Shown: one piece after another, positions 35,102 to 47,970 of the stretch
How positions within the stretch are numbered: the stretch's first letter is position 1
Layout: each line of letters starts with the position of its first letter
Assembly: GCA_941918925.1 (NCBI GenBank)
Contig: OW799233.1
Coordinates: 121,484,333 to 121,548,332, forward strand
Reading direction: 5' to 3'
From: Phyto melanocephala
Taxonomy: Eukaryota; Arthropoda; Insecta; Diptera; Rhinophoridae
DNA length: 64,000 nucleotides
Notes under the pieces: model-generated
What the model was told of the DNA's origin: nothing
The model's input: only the letters and a program-made list of their open reading frames with translations
The model's database searches: none
Translations under genes and position numbers: made by a program

Positions 35102-36164
35102 TTATTATCACGTTTCTAGTCACAACCAAGACCCATACAGGCGAATGAGGATTGAACTTTTTTCATGACATACAGCGTCACCAATTTATTTTAATGGTAT
35201 ACTCTAGGCTAGTGTAGCTTTTATGTGATACTACATTCATAGCTGCCAGATAAAATAGGGGCAAAATCGTCTAATTTGGGAGAAAAAATCGTCAAAATCG
35301 TCAAATAGTTTACGCAAATCGTCATAAAAACGTCAAAATAAAAAAACGCATTTTTCAAAACAAAACATTTTTATTTAATGCATAACATAACAAACTTTTT
35401 AAATCCAGAGAGATCAATGGTTTTATTAGACCCTTTTAAGTTAAGAACATGACAATAAATATAATACAATTTAGAATTAATTTCGAAAAATAAATATTAA
35501 TATGTATATATATACAAAAAATAATAAATAATGAATTGGCTTCATCTAATTCAGACTAATTGACAAATAATTATAATCATTTCTTTCTAAAGCTTCTACC
35601 GATTAAGGTAGCTTTAGGCAAGCGTTAGACGAGCACAACGCCAAAATAAACTACATCGTTTCGCTTTTTAGCCCATAAATTTATTTCTGGATCTGCAAAC
35701 CAGTCTTCCTTAATTTTCTTCTTCTTGTTGGTTACCTGTGAAAAACTCCATTAAAATTTCATTTTAGCTACTACAAAGTTTTGTATAAAAAATGGATGAA
35801 ATTTCTATTTACAGAGGAAGAGCTGCTAGAATTTTCATCATCTTGGTTTTCTATTGAAAATATAATGTTTATTTTTTAAGGTTTTAATGTATAATTAAAA
35901 ATAACTTACCATTTTTTTGAAGTATTTAAGCATATTAATTTGTCACTTAAATAATTTAAATAAATTTACTTAAAAAACTAAAATTGTTTAAAACGCATTT
36001 CCAAATTTATATATGTTCGTGTTGTAGGTATCAGTTGATAATATGTGGGATATACTATGTTAAAAATGTACAAAGTGGAAAAATTACCCACACAAACACA
36101 TTAAATAATGATCGATATATCTCTTTCACTCTGTTCTATTATTAATAACATAAAAAACCGTTAC

Positions 36165-36998
36165 AAATTATTATACCCTTCACACAGTGAAAAAGGGTAT
36201 ATATAGGTTTGTCATTCCGTGTGAAATTTCTACAATTTTCATTTCCGACCCCATAAAGTATATATTTTCTGAAAGCTTATGAATAGGGGAGTCGATTAAG
36301 CCCTGTCAGTCTGTCCGTCTGTCCGTCTGTCCGTCTGACCGTCTGTCCGTGTGTATGTTGAAATCAACTTTTTGAAGCCCCTCGACATAGGTTGGACCCG
36401 GGTAAGGTATTAAAATATCAGAAATATTCGGGAGTAGATCGCTATTTAAAACCAGAAACATCGGTACATAAACAACTGAGATATGAGCAAAAACCCACGA
36501 CCACCTCGATTTTTTTTTCACAAAAACAACATTACAACAACAACATACATACATACAAACGTGTATACTGGTTAGAGAAAACGTGGCATCGAATCCCAAC
36601 TGAGCCAAAAAAATTTTTTTTTTAATTTTTTTTTAATTTTTTTAAAAATTTTTTTTAAATTTTTTTTTTTTATTTTTTTTTATTTTTTATTTAATATATT
36701 ATTTATATTTTTATTATTATTTTTTTTTTAATTTTTTTTTTAATTTTTTTTTATTTTTTTTTTGTTTTATATATGTATATTATATATAAAATAATTTTTT
36801 TTTTAATTTTTTTTTTTAATTTTTTTTTTAATTTTTTTTTAAATTTTTTTTTAATTTTTTTTTTTTCGTTTTTTTAACATACATACGTGTACGTATTTCA
36901 TATGGGATGAATGGTGATACAAGCAACTGTTATTGCATGACTACACGTTGTGAAGGGTATATAAGATTCGGCATGGCCGAATATAGCGCTCTTACTTG
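36165..36998 (-). mobile_element. Helentron nested in hAT3
   Basis: TTATACCCTTCACACAGTG, GTATATATAGGTTTGTCATT and the CTGTCCGTCTGTCCGTCTG array (36308-36355) form the left side. GGGTATATAAGATTCGGCAT with GGCCGAATATAGCGCTCTTA forms the hairpin terminus (36956-36990). The frames 36306-36608 (-) and 36392-36625 (+) lie entirely in this repeat. Confidence 0.85.
36605..36875. repeat. T-run low-complexity tract
   Basis: About 270 bp of T8-T11 runs separated by AA, TAA or similar, within the Helentron. It probably grew by slippage and is prone to assembly-length error. Confidence 0.9.
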
Positions 36999-37339
36999 TT
37001 TTTATTTAGTTTAAGGTTGATATAAAAGTAATGAAAAATGTTGCAAACTTGAATTCTTGAAAATCGTCAAAAACATAGCATAAATCGTCAAATCGTCAAC
37101 ACTTAATTTTAGCACGTAAAATCGTCAAAATGACGATAAATCGTCAAATCTGGCAGCTATGTCTACATTACCGACTTGCGGTTCTGGAATTAACTAGTAT
37201 TATTGTTGCAATAGTTTATAGAGAATTATAGATCATAACATTAATCCAGCAGTAATTCAACAGAGTTCGGTGTGTTTATATCAAATTGGGTTTGCTAACG
37301 AAGTGCATAAGAAAAAGAGAAAATTATATAAGGAGTAAT

Positions 37340-38320
37340 CTCGAAAAAAGTCTTAATACACGTTTTGGGATTTTTACAACAATGAGTGGCGAAAAGAGGT
37401 AAAAATCAATTAAATATAAATTATTAAAAGTTTTCGAAAAAATTTCTAATAGTTCACACAAAAAATTGGACAAAGATTTTAAGGTCTGCCTTTTAACTAT
37501 TTGAAATGTTGTTAAGTATCAGGAGACTTTGACCATTGATAGAAAACCAGGTTCGGTAAGAAAAACAGGTCAACATGATATCGGAAAGGACTACAAAATT
37601 AAAGGAGCTCCTGATCTGGTAAAAAAAAAAACAGCCTAGTTAGTTTAGTGCTCTTACTATTTGTGTCAAAAATTTAAAACCAGAGTCAAAACAGTTCCGG
37701 AGAGATATACTGCAAAGAATTTAAAAGCAAAAATAGGGAACTCAAATTAAAATCATAATTTATACAAAAATACTCATTTTGTATAAGGAACGACGAGACG
37801 ATTGTACTGTTAGATTTTTTGCAGCTTCCTGGTTGACATTTTTGTGTTGGTAATTCTTGAGAAAATATTGAAGATAAGTTTAGAGCCCAAAGCAAACAAA
37901 ATTTTCCTAAAAAGATCTAAGTATGACAAGCTTTATGCAGTTTCGTCTAAAGAAGTTAATCATTTGTTATAGTGGGTTTTATAAATACCAAAATGTACAC
38001 AAAGTGTACTTTTATTAAAAATACTGCTATTGTATCGATATCTAATTATAAAACTCCTCAACTCACATTATGGCGTAGGAGTCGTAGATTATAAGAAACG
38101 AAATTCTTCATATTACAGAAAATTGGCAAAAGTACTCACTTCAATTTATTTATACGACATTAAACAAACAAAGGTCAAATAAATGTTAGTATTTTTATAA
38201 AAAAATTAATAAAGAAATTATTAACAAAATGTGTAAAATAACTTCGGGGTACACTTTTTAAAATAGTTATCGAATTGGGCAAATATATAAAACATAGTTC
38301 ACATTATTTGCTACTAAATA
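37340..38320 (+). pseudogene. Tc1/mariner transposase relic
   Basis: Many short in-frame pieces in order along the plus strand match the mariner layout. VVKYQETLTIDRKPGSVRKT (about 37508-37570) is the second helix-turn-helix and its GS-R-K linker. DDETIVLLDFLQLPG (about 37790-37840) is the first catalytic Asp block. FVIVG (about 37958) is a later core strand. LNSHYGVGVVDYKK (about 38050-38095) is the second catalytic block, with its catalytic Asp replaced. Numerous stops and frame changes separate them. The element ends are not recognised. It is from a different mariner group than the DD41D elements. Frame 37686-37895 on the minus strand is a shadow. Confidence 0.62.
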
Positions 38321-39394
38321 AATTTCAATTTTTATTCAATTTTAAAATCAATGATTTGTCTTTTGGAAAATTTAAAAACAACAAAAAATTTAAAAAAATT
38401 AATAAAATCTAATAAACAATACTTAACTTTAAGAGCCTAACAAAAGTATTAAATTTAGCCTCTGCAAAAGCCTAACCTACAGAAAACTTTGTGGCACTTT
38501 AAAAAGCATTGTAGCGCAAATTTAAATAGCACAACCCCTCTAATCTAAACTTTTAACAATTCCAATGAGTAAAATACCCACAATACCTAATGAAGGACAA
38601 TCCAGTCACTCAGTAGCGCACTAGACAATAGAAAAATATAAAAAATATTAATAAAAAAAAAACAATAGAAGAAACTAAGGAAAAGTGCACTTGACTACAA
38701 GGTTTATTCTTTCATTTACTCCTCTCTTCTACTGCCATTATCAAGCACAACAAACATTTAACCATTATGACCTGACAATGACACAACAAAAATGTGAAAA
38801 ATAAAAACATCATATAATCGTAGTAATAATAATTTTTTTCTATTACTTTCTAGATTTAGAAAAATTTTACATAAAGCTACATAAAAAAGTAGTAACAAAC
38901 TAAAAATATAAAAAAAATATGGAAATAAAATGGACTTAACAACGTCCAGAAAAAATGTTAAATTTATTTGTTTCTTTTTATTTGAAATCTCCATGAAATT
39001 GCATAAATTGCGGAATAGAAAAAAAAATTGTAGGAAGAGATGCAAAAGTTTTAGACATACAAACATATTTACCATTAACAATAATTGCAAAATAAAAATG
39101 AAAAAAAAATTTTACAATTGTCAGGGTATAAGTAAAAGAAAAAACCACTCAACTGCAACGATGTAAAATAATATAAATTGAAATGTTTTGTTTTGCTTTT
39201 TAAAACCTGCTAAAATTAAAGGCATATATTTGCATTTCTTGTTAGTAGATGAAGTAAACTAAAAAAAAACATGATTACCTCAACTTTGACACTACTTCAT
39301 TCAAGAGTATTTACAATTTAAAATTTTAGTTTCATATGCTAAGTGCCCCTAATTGTGAAAGTGATCTAAATAAAAAAAAATTAGTTCATTAGTT
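38321..39394. other. AT-rich DNA without recognisable gene
   Basis: Frames at 38758-39166 on both strands overlap each other and consist of Lys/Asn or Leu/Phe runs; no domain seen. Confidence 0.55.
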
Positions 39395-39665
39395 TTAGGT
39401 TAGGTTAGATTTGGTAGCCGCCCGAAGGCATAGCTCACTTGGGTCCTCCGACGGTCCCGTTCTGATACCAACGCCCGTTCGTCTATGTCCTCTGGCCATC
39501 ATTCCTCAGCCATCCTGTCCTGTTTACAAAGGTGTGGATCTTTCCCAAATCAACTGCGAAAGGACAAGTTTTACTTTCAAGTATTCGCTTACCTAGAATC
39601 TGGTGTCTCAGGTCCCCGAATGCAGGACAATTACAGAGAAGATGTTCAGATGAGGTGTTAACTAT
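39395..39665 (-). pseudogene. 3' end of a LINE with RNase H-type tail
   Basis: The minus strand reads EHLLCNCPAFGDLRHQILG and then FVNRTGWL, the conserved C-terminal block after the RNase H/zinc-knuckle part of R1/Jockey/LOA-type LINE proteins (H-L-L-C-x-C-P, then the G-W-L end). A stop and a short GC-richer 3' UTR follow, ending in CTAACCTAACCTAA. It is 5' truncated, as LINE copies usually are. Its base composition stands out from the surroundings. The plus-strand frame 39411-39596 is antisense to this and not a gene. Confidence 0.68.
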
Positions 39666-42508
39666 AAACTAAATTAGTCCAGTGTAAGTTTATTTAGAAT
39701 TATTTTAATTTTGTATCAATTACTCCAATATTCAATAGATGAGAATCTTATAACAATATAAGATGTTTCCAAAGACGGCTTTAGATGACTTTGACTTTAA
39801 ATATATGGAAATATTGGATTAGTTTTTCCGCTTTACACGATAAAATATTTAAATGTAAGATACACACAAAATTACACATTCATAAAAATCTTTCATGAAT
39901 TGAGATTAATTAAATTTAAATGTTAAATGTTTAAATCAAAGGTTGTCTGTTGGTAATCGCGTTACCTATCGGCTATACCGATTTCACCTATTTTTTAAGG
40001 TTTTTATTGAAAAACATTGACCACTCCCACATTTTTTTATATATCTTAAGTCGAACTATCTCGATTTATTTTAATTTGTTTTTTAATTTATCTAATTCCG
40101 GTTTTTACGAAAACTGTGATGACTAATTTCTTTAAATAATACACGCTCTGGAAATCATAATCTAAGAGCATCATATAAAACATATAAGTATTTATCATTA
40201 TTATGATTACCTAATATATTATGCAATTATATTTAAATAGTATGAATACTAATGAAATATAACATTGTTGCACATTTCTAACAAAAACATATGCGCTAGA
40301 TTCTAAGGGTGTATTTTGACTAAACAAATTCCAACGTTCGCTTGTGGTCAGAAGCTAACCAACAACTATAAGGCGACATATCAAAACAATCAAACGAGTG
40401 GAACAGATAACACAGGCAAGGGACCGGCAGATCATTGCATACCTGTAAATACCAAATAACAATTAAGTGAAGCTTTGTAATCATACTGTTGTTTTACTTA
40501 TCATTTAATGGTTATGTTTAGTTTCAAATGGCTTTGATAATAATGTTATTACTGTAAAACCATCATACTATATTTGTCATAATTTCGTATATAATATTTT
40601 TTTTTAAAGGACGTTTTCATAAAAAGCTAAAAATAAATGGTAATATAAAAACTTGCTTGTCGTGACAAAATAAATTAAAAACACAAATGGATACAAAATA
40701 ATATAAATAAATAAAAGCAAAAAAAAAAAAAAAGTTATAGGAAATATTTATAAATATACAAGATTACATAAAAAGACTTCTTATGCCTAAATTGACAATA
40801 TTTTGTTTATAAAAAAATATTGTTAAAAACAGAAATTTTTTAAGATGTTAGTTGCTACAAACAAAATTAAAAAAAAAAAATATTGCAAAACTACTTGTGA
40901 AAGTTTTCGTTATAAATTCACAATAGTTTTTCCTTTTTTTCTAATACAAGAAACCTAAACTCAAACCTCAAGTTTGAAACATTTATTTAAAAATAGACAT
41001 TTTTTTGTTTCTTAAGAAAAGCTAAACAATTCCTTTTACATTTTGCTAAAATATATCGTTCAACAAATTTTTGTCTCGACGTCTGCTGAGGAAATATGAT
41101 ACTCACAAACAAACAAAAGAAACTAATTTCCTTCAGCAGGCTCTTACAACAGGAGGTCTATAGATGAACAAGAATCGAAGAGGCATCAAAACCACTATAC
41201 AAATTGTGGCTTTAAATTTATAACGCAAGAGAATTAAAAGAAATAAAAAGGGATGTTATTGAAGACATTGTTTAAAGTAAGTAAATTATTTTTGGCTAAA
41301 GGGGATAGAGAAAAAATATATAAAAACATTTTTCAAGTGGAGTCGAAAAAAATGTAATAAAATATTATTTTTTTATAGTTAAAATAAATGTTTGGAGGAG
41401 TTTCTAAATGACATTTTAGTAAATATTTTTACATGTATGCTGTTAGCATTAGAATAATAGTTAGTATTATTTTCTACTATTAACTTATACCTTTACATAA
41501 TATCTTACAACTACTTCACTGCAAAGTTTACGATTGAAGTATAAATAAAACTAATATAGAAGAAAACTTTATTTTTGAGACCACATAACTTAACATAATA
41601 AAGAATAAAAAATAAAAAATATATAAAACTTCAAAGAGGGTGATAACCCGCCAGCATCAATTTAAGCGGTGCCAACGGAAAAATAAATAAAAGTAATTAA
41701 ATTTAGAATTGAAAAACAAAACTATTTAACTGAAATTTATTTCTTTGTTACAGTGGGTACTTTCAAACCTTGTTAAAACTATATCTTCCGAATTGGCTGG
41801 CCTTTTTTCCATTTGTGATAGCTAATTTTTATAGACATACTGTGGTTTGATTAACGTTAGCACTTACACCAAATGACATTTTCAAACGGTGATATGTCCT
41901 CCGTTGAGAATGTTGTGCAACTCAATGATGACAAAAAAAGACAATCTTAGCTACAATATTTCTTGGTTTATGGAGATGCACCTCTGCAGCCTCTCATAAA
42001 TATAAGTGGTATCCCGAAGTCTGACTAAGGTCAAGCATTACCTAATAAACCACCTCCAAATCTGTATGTTCTCGCTTTGTAGTAACCATAGCAACTACGT
42101 GCTCTTTGACAAGACCACAACAATAACTATAACAATTTCTAGGGACTTACTGATTCTCGTGGTAACAGATATGTCTCTGGTCAGTCTTTACCAAATTCTC
42201 TAAAGCAGTCCTAACATATGGCTCATTGAAACTAAAGGTATTCAACCTCTCTACCACGTATTAAAATAATAAACTATGGCTTGACTGTAATTAAGGATAG
42301 CATACAGGCTGATATCACATAGACAAATGAAATGTTATATAAAACATGCAAATGATAAAATTATATTACTAAAATGGGCAATTCTCTGCATGTTTACCCC
42401 ATTTCATTATAATTCCCATTTCTAAATAAATAGGTGCGCTATCGAAAAAGATTTTCGCATATGAGACAATAGCAATACACATGAGATCGTACGGCATCCA
42501 ATGTACTA
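39666..42508. other. AT-rich DNA without recognisable gene
   Basis: No domain recognised. 40310-40450 and 41880-42250 are less AT-rich and may be old coding or transposon sequence, but I could not match them to a family. Frame 42006-42203 has no domain. Confidence 0.5.
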
Positions 42509-43250
42509 AAGGGTGGTTAAATTTTAAGGGCCGATATCGAATGTGAACCACACCTAAACGACATGTTTTTTTTTGCATTTCATTTGACCTTTCTCAATTT
42601 CAGACTAACTCAATTTGAACCATTCAGGCTTATTATGAAAAGGGGTGTTCAAATCAAAATGCATTTCGTGCACCTCGTGATTATTTTGGTCAACATAATC
42701 GTTTCAAATTCCTCCAAAATCGGGAAAATTGTGAAAAATATTTAAATTTCAGCAAAACAGGTCTGTATGAAATGTGAAAACATCTGTGAATGATTTTATA
42801 GTTCGTTGAACGAAAAACATTGACGTTTTTTGCGATAGTGTGGCAAAACTTTATACCCAAAAATTATTTTTTTTGATTTTGGGCTGGTGCAGTCTACGGT
42901 CTTTATTTCTTAAGGAATGGCTTTAACCAGGTACCACAGGCAACGTCAATCATCATAGGTGGATAATTATTATTTGTTTCCTAAATTAGATGATATGGGC
43001 TCCTACGATATGTGGTTTGAATTGAACAGAGCTACGTGCTACACAGCTTAGAGGGAGGTCACGCGGAGTCAATATGATCAAGTACCTAGATTGTGCCTTT
43101 TTTTTTTGTAATTTTCTGAAGTTAGAGGTCTATGCAAGTAATCCAAAATCCACAGAGGATTTCACAACCAATGTGAGTCATGGGTAAACTGCTATAATCT
43201 TTTATACGATTTTATATTCATAAATACTGGCATAGAGAGGACTTTAACCG
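42509..43250 (+). pseudogene. DD41D-type mariner relic with part of the core retained
   Basis: Follows TA at 42507-42508 with AAGGGTGGTTAAATTTTAAG, the same inverted end as the mariners in the Helentrons. The N-terminal helix-turn-helix is decayed (open frame 42563-42745 is a shifted reading of it). Further on, YDMWFELNRATCYTA (about 43010-43055) is the second catalytic block (family form WFQQDGATCHTA), here with the catalytic Asp replaced. Decayed LCLFFL...GLCK residues (about 43096-43145) correspond to the third-acid block. This copy keeps core sequence that the Helentron-borne copies have deleted, so it is an independent derivative. The right end is not recognised. Confidence 0.68.
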
Positions 43251-46200
43251 AAACAATATTTCCATGATACCTTAAACACATTTCATTTAATTAAAATTAA
43301 AAAATATGATGCGTTTAAAGAAAGATATTTTGCAAAGTTTAAATATCAATCATTGTATTTTTGCGTTTTAGGGAGTACAGACGTTAACAATCCCTACGGT
43401 TGTATAAATCGAAAAGTTGGGAAAACCATCTGATTGCTGACCATCCTAGCGTGGTGACGCTGGTATCCATTGAAAAGTCGGTTAGAAAGAAATTTGTGTG
43501 TTTCAGCAACTACACCTCGCACTGTCCTACTAGCTAATTTCTGCGCACACAAGGACAATGGTTAAAAGTATTGAGTTTAATCAGTGGAAAGACCACTGTC
43601 TAGTTAGTCCATCATGACAAGTATAAAACAAAATTTATTCTTTCAAATAAAAATGTTTCACGATATTGTCAAAAGTGTAATCAAAAGTCAATATCCTTGA
43701 TCTTGGGGAACCTTTAAAAATGATGAGAAATCATTGTGTATTTGAAGGATACGTAAACACACATACATATACTGATTGTGTTTAATTGCAGAAAACTATT
43801 ACATTTGTGCTATTTTTTCTAGTAAACTGGTCAGAAAAGTAAGACAATTTTTATTTACTAAATCTTTCTTTCCCATAAACAAATAGCAGGATAATTGCGA
43901 AAATGACCTCTAACACCATGCAATTGGTTTCTGGCATCACATGGTTATTTGAAAATATATATTATTAACAAATTTACAAGAAATTTATGTGTATGTATAG
44001 GGGTATTATAAAAAAACTTTTCAAGAAGACACCATGATACTTTCATTTTACAAATGGTGTTTTGTATGTATATGTTTGCATGCAATTGAATTTGGTTTTC
44101 ATTACAGATTTTGTTCTGTGTATTTTCCATTCATACATAATCCTTTCTGCTGCAATCAACAAATGTGTTAAATGCTACCTATATGGACAGACATGCAGGC
44201 ATGAATTTAGTCTTCTGTTAAACTTTTTGGAAAGTCAAATTTTATAGGCATTCTTATATTTGGCAAATATATTCCTTTTGAATTAAAATGGTTTATTTAA
44301 TTTTACTTGTTTGAAATTTTTTCCCTACAAGTATTAAATGTTTGTGGGTGTTTTGTATAGAAATTGAACTCAATTATAAATTCATATATTCGGAATTTGT
44401 GTGTAATTTTGTGTGCCAAATAAAATGTTTATGAAATAATCCTATTTACTGTTTCGTATTCATGAAAAATAAAAACTGAATGTGGAGGCCGGCCATTTGA
44501 GGTTTAAAAATTCTGACTTAATAATTGCTTCTGACTCACTTAACTGATTCACTTTTTACTCAGCCCTCGTATATAGCTATTGTTTTAAACAACTAAATCC
44601 TCTACATTTTAGAACTTTTGTATAAATTACTAAATATTACTAGTTCTAATGGAAAATTTTTCAATCACAATAATTGCATTTACAAAAGTGTTTAAGTGAA
44701 AAATTTTAATTCTATTACAAAGTCAATAAAATTTATTACAAATTAATGAAGAAATTATTCATATGGACTACCTGTTAGTAGATTTTAATATTCCAAAACT
44801 CTTGTGGGTGGAATACATTAAAGAGTTTACAAAGGAAGTCTGTTAATTAAAAGGATAGAAAATATAAAACAAGAAAACTTATCATTTTTATAAACAAAGT
44901 TTAAAGGGGAAAATTTTTCAAAGACCGGGGTCAAAATACGGCATTCGGGTTTAGTCAAAATTTTACTCAAACGTTTGAGTTTTTTGGGCTTTCGGGGTAG
45001 AGATTCTTTTAAGAACGTAACGGTTTCAATCACGTTCGAGTAGCTTAATTTGCCCCTGAACTAAAAGTGGACAAGAGCTTATCTGAAACGGTTTCAATGT
45101 GAAACTAAACGAGGCTTCTATATAGTTTGGTAAATACTTTTGGTCACAAACTATGTTATATTACCGAATATAGCTGTGCTCTGTACATATAAAAACAAAA
45201 ACGCAGCAAAAGGACAACGTCCATTAGGACAACTAAATTACTGCAGACAAAAATTCTTCGAAAGACATTTTTTTCAATTGAAGAACTTGGTGGAAAGAAT
45301 TAGTATTTAGTGCCAGTATCAAATTTATTTATTTATGCGGAATTTACGACATAGAAATGAGTACATTCTCACAGCTATTCGTTACATATCTTTGCTACAT
45401 CGTGAAGGAAACACTCACCTAGATAATAGAGATCCTCTATTAGATGAATAAGATTGTATTTTTATCTCCTTTATTATGGCAAACTATAAAAAAGTCTAAA
45501 GGTATGTAATAAAGGCAGTGAACTGTAAACTGGCAGAACTGTTCTGCTAATTTAAATTGATTTGGCCATTAAAACGCTTACTGTTTGTTCAAATTTATTT
45601 TGAAAATCATGGTTCATTCGACAAACTCATAATTCGTCGGAGGCAGCATACAAAGTTGCTGCATTTAGAGAAATAGTAATCCTCAACTTATTACCGAAAC
45701 ACCCTTTTATCTATCACTGTTTGGTGCGTTTCATGAGCCAGTAAGCGCTATAGATAAATGTTTGCTTTTCCATGACTTAATTGGGCATTTGTAGTGCAGA
45801 CATCTACTTATAAAAGGATGGTGAAATATGTCATTAGGCGAGTGATGCCATCGACTTACGAAGTTTTTGCTATTCGGTGCCATAAGATTATTATCTTTTA
45901 AGATATATTGAGCACTTGAAATTTAATATTCAGCTGATTTTTTGCGAAACATAGGCAGATGAACTGCAAAGCGTGTGTGAAAATTAGACCTCTATGTCGT
46001 AAATGCGATAATTAATTATTCTCTACTTTATTTTCATTTAAATAACATCCTTCAACTTTAAGATCTATAAGTCCTATTGCCTTTACAAGTCACATGAAAA
46101 CATTCAAAAATTTTGCATAAAAATTGAAGAAGTACTAAAAAAGGTGTATAAGTTCGTTAATTATTGCTATTTTAAATACTATTTTAGTCCGCATATTTGT

Positions 46201-46264
46201 TTTAAAACTATAGACGATATTTAGAAAGTTGGCAGTAAAAAATGCTTAACGAATTAACTTGTAA
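43251..46264. other. AT-rich DNA without recognisable gene
   Basis: 43380-43610 is less AT-rich and may be an old element, but no motif was recognised. Small frames at 43945-44247 and 44827-45033 show no domain. Confidence 0.5.
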
Positions 46265-46285
46265 TCTATCTATATAAAAGTGAAA

Positions 46286-46316
<31 letters not shown>

Positions 46317-47140
46317 CTATAGACTCCGAAACTGTAAAACCGATCGGGCTTAAACTTTGGTAAGTTGTTGTACACATACCAGGGAGTGTTTATGGGTGAA
46401 AAAAAGTGGGCGGGGCCACGCCCATAAAAAATTAGTTATCAGTTTTAGCTACTTGCACTTGACCGATTTTTCTGAAACTTTGCACACATATCGAGCTGTC
46501 ATGACTAAATAATTTCGTGATATGAAAAGTGGGCGGGGCCACGCCCCTAAAAAAGTTTTAATATTGAGGTACTTGCACTAGACCGATTTTTCTGAAACTT
46601 TGCACACATATTAAGCTGTCATGACTTTATAATTTCGTGATTGAAAAAGTGGGCGGGGCCATGCCCATACAAAATTAGTTATCAGTTTTAGCTACTTGCA
46701 CTGGACCGAATTTTCTGGAACTTTGCAAACATACTGAGCTGTCATGACTTTACACTTTCGTCATTAGAAAAGTGGGCAGTGCCACGCCCATTAAAAAAAG
46801 GTATCATTTTGAGGTACTTGCACTGGCCCGATTTTTCTGAAACTTTGCACACATATTGAGTTGTCATGACTATACAGTTTCGTATTTAGAAAAGTGGGCA
46901 GTGCCACGCCCATAAAAAAAGGTATAATGTTGAGGTACTTACACTGCACCGATTTTTCTGAAACTTTGCACACTTATTGAGCTGTCATGACAATACAGTT
47001 TCGTAATTAGAAAAGTGGGCAGTGCCACGCTCATAAAGAAAAAGTTATAGTTTTTAGCCTTGCACTTGATATTCGATTAAAATTTAGAATGCGATTAAAA
47101 TTCATTAAGGGGCGTAGCAACGCGCGCCGGGATTGGCTAG
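46265..47140 (+). mobile_element. Non-autonomous Helitron 3 with about 118-bp minisatellite
   Basis: Starts TCTATCTATATAAAAGTGAA after an A and ends GCGCGCCGGGATTGGCTAG before T, a canonical TC...CTAG Helitron with a GGCG/CGCC hairpin just before the end. A GT microsatellite (about 46288-46314) is followed by about six units with TTTTTCTGAAACTTTGCACA and a GTGGGCGGGGCCACGCCC palindrome. Frame 46791-46973 (-) is a repeat translation. Confidence 0.88.
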
Positions 47141-47626
47141 TTAATATAAATATGAAAATATTTCATTTTTACAATCATATCAATAAATTTCTTCTTCAAA
47201 ACAACAAAATAATAATAATAAAACCCAAATACTTCTTTGTACAAAAAAAATTTATTTCAACACATGTGATTGATCATCTGCTATAAATGGATTTCCATAA
47301 ATTATTTTGCTACTTATTAAGAAAACATATTCATTAATTTCATAATTCTTAAAACAACCTAACAACTACTACATCTGTTTGCACTCTCTTCTAAATTGGT
47401 TAACATAATGATTGCTACGCATATAAATATATTTCTGGTTCGTATCTGATGGTACATGTTTGTATCTTAAAATTGCTATAATGGTAAGTAAGAATTATGG
47501 TTAAATAACTTAAAGCAGCAATTACTCATACACATACATTTGCATGTATTCATGTGCATTAGATCGTACCGGAACAAAACAAGTTCGCCGTACACCTTCG
47601 AATATTAAAGCTATTCGTTGTTAATA

Positions 47627-47968
47627 CAGTCGTGTCTGGATATAGTGATCTAATTTTTGTAAGGCTTGTTCATAGTATCCAGGTTGTTCTCTATATCAAG
47701 GTTGAAATTTTTGTTCAAAAACTCGTTTTATTTACTAAAAATACATACATGTAAATGCAATAGCTGATTAGAAACAATTTGTACAAAGAAGAAAACATAT
47801 GTACATATGTATTTAAGTTTAATAAAATAATTGTTGTTGAAGTTGTTTTTAAAATTTTGTTCACTATTAGAGTTTTTCACTATTTAGAGTACTCCATGCA
47901 AAAATTTTGTTGTTCACTATATGGAGGTGTTCACTATATCGGATGTTCACTATATCCAGACACGACTG
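47627..47968. mobile_element. pogo/Tigger-like MITE, TA target sites
   Basis: 342 bp with inverted ends CAGTCGTGTCTGGATATAGT on the left and the same sequence reverse-complemented on the right, flanked by TA (47625-47626; 47969-47970). CACTATATGGAGGTGTTCAC-type internal repeats lie near the right end. CAGT...-type ends with TA duplications suggest the pogo/Tigger branch of Tc1/mariner. The frame at 47779-48003 crosses the end and is spurious. Confidence 0.82.
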
Positions 47969-47970
47969 TA

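Larger units (their letters stand above)
35238..37161. mobile_element. hAT element 3 with 8-bp TSD, interrupted by a Helentron
   Basis: Exact 14-bp inverted ends CATAGCTGCCAGAT. Flanking 8-mers ACTACATT (35230-35237) and TCTACATT (37162-37169) match 7 of 8. Both ends carry repeats of AAATCGTCAAA (35265-35335; 37060-37150), probable transposase-binding sites. On the minus strand near 35745-35640 a short frame reads KKIKEDWFADPEINLWAKK, resembling the W-x3-P-x2-x2-W zinc-finger start of some hAT transposases, but the expected cysteines after it are lost and the rest is absent. A reverse Helentron sits inside. Confidence 0.82.

Noticed and set aside
36540..36610. Possible tRNA-like or SINE B-box (CATCGAATCCCAACTGAGCC)
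   Set aside because: No A box, no cloverleaf and no acceptor stem around it; it lies inside a Helentron next to a T-run tract.
39411..39596. 61-codon plus-strand frame in a GC-richer island
   Set aside because: The opposite strand carries the recognisable LINE C-terminus (HLLCNCP...GWL), so this frame is antisense.
40310..42250. Less AT-rich stretches that could be host exons
   Set aside because: No frame longer than about 65 codons, no splice-site pattern linking pieces and no recognisable domain.
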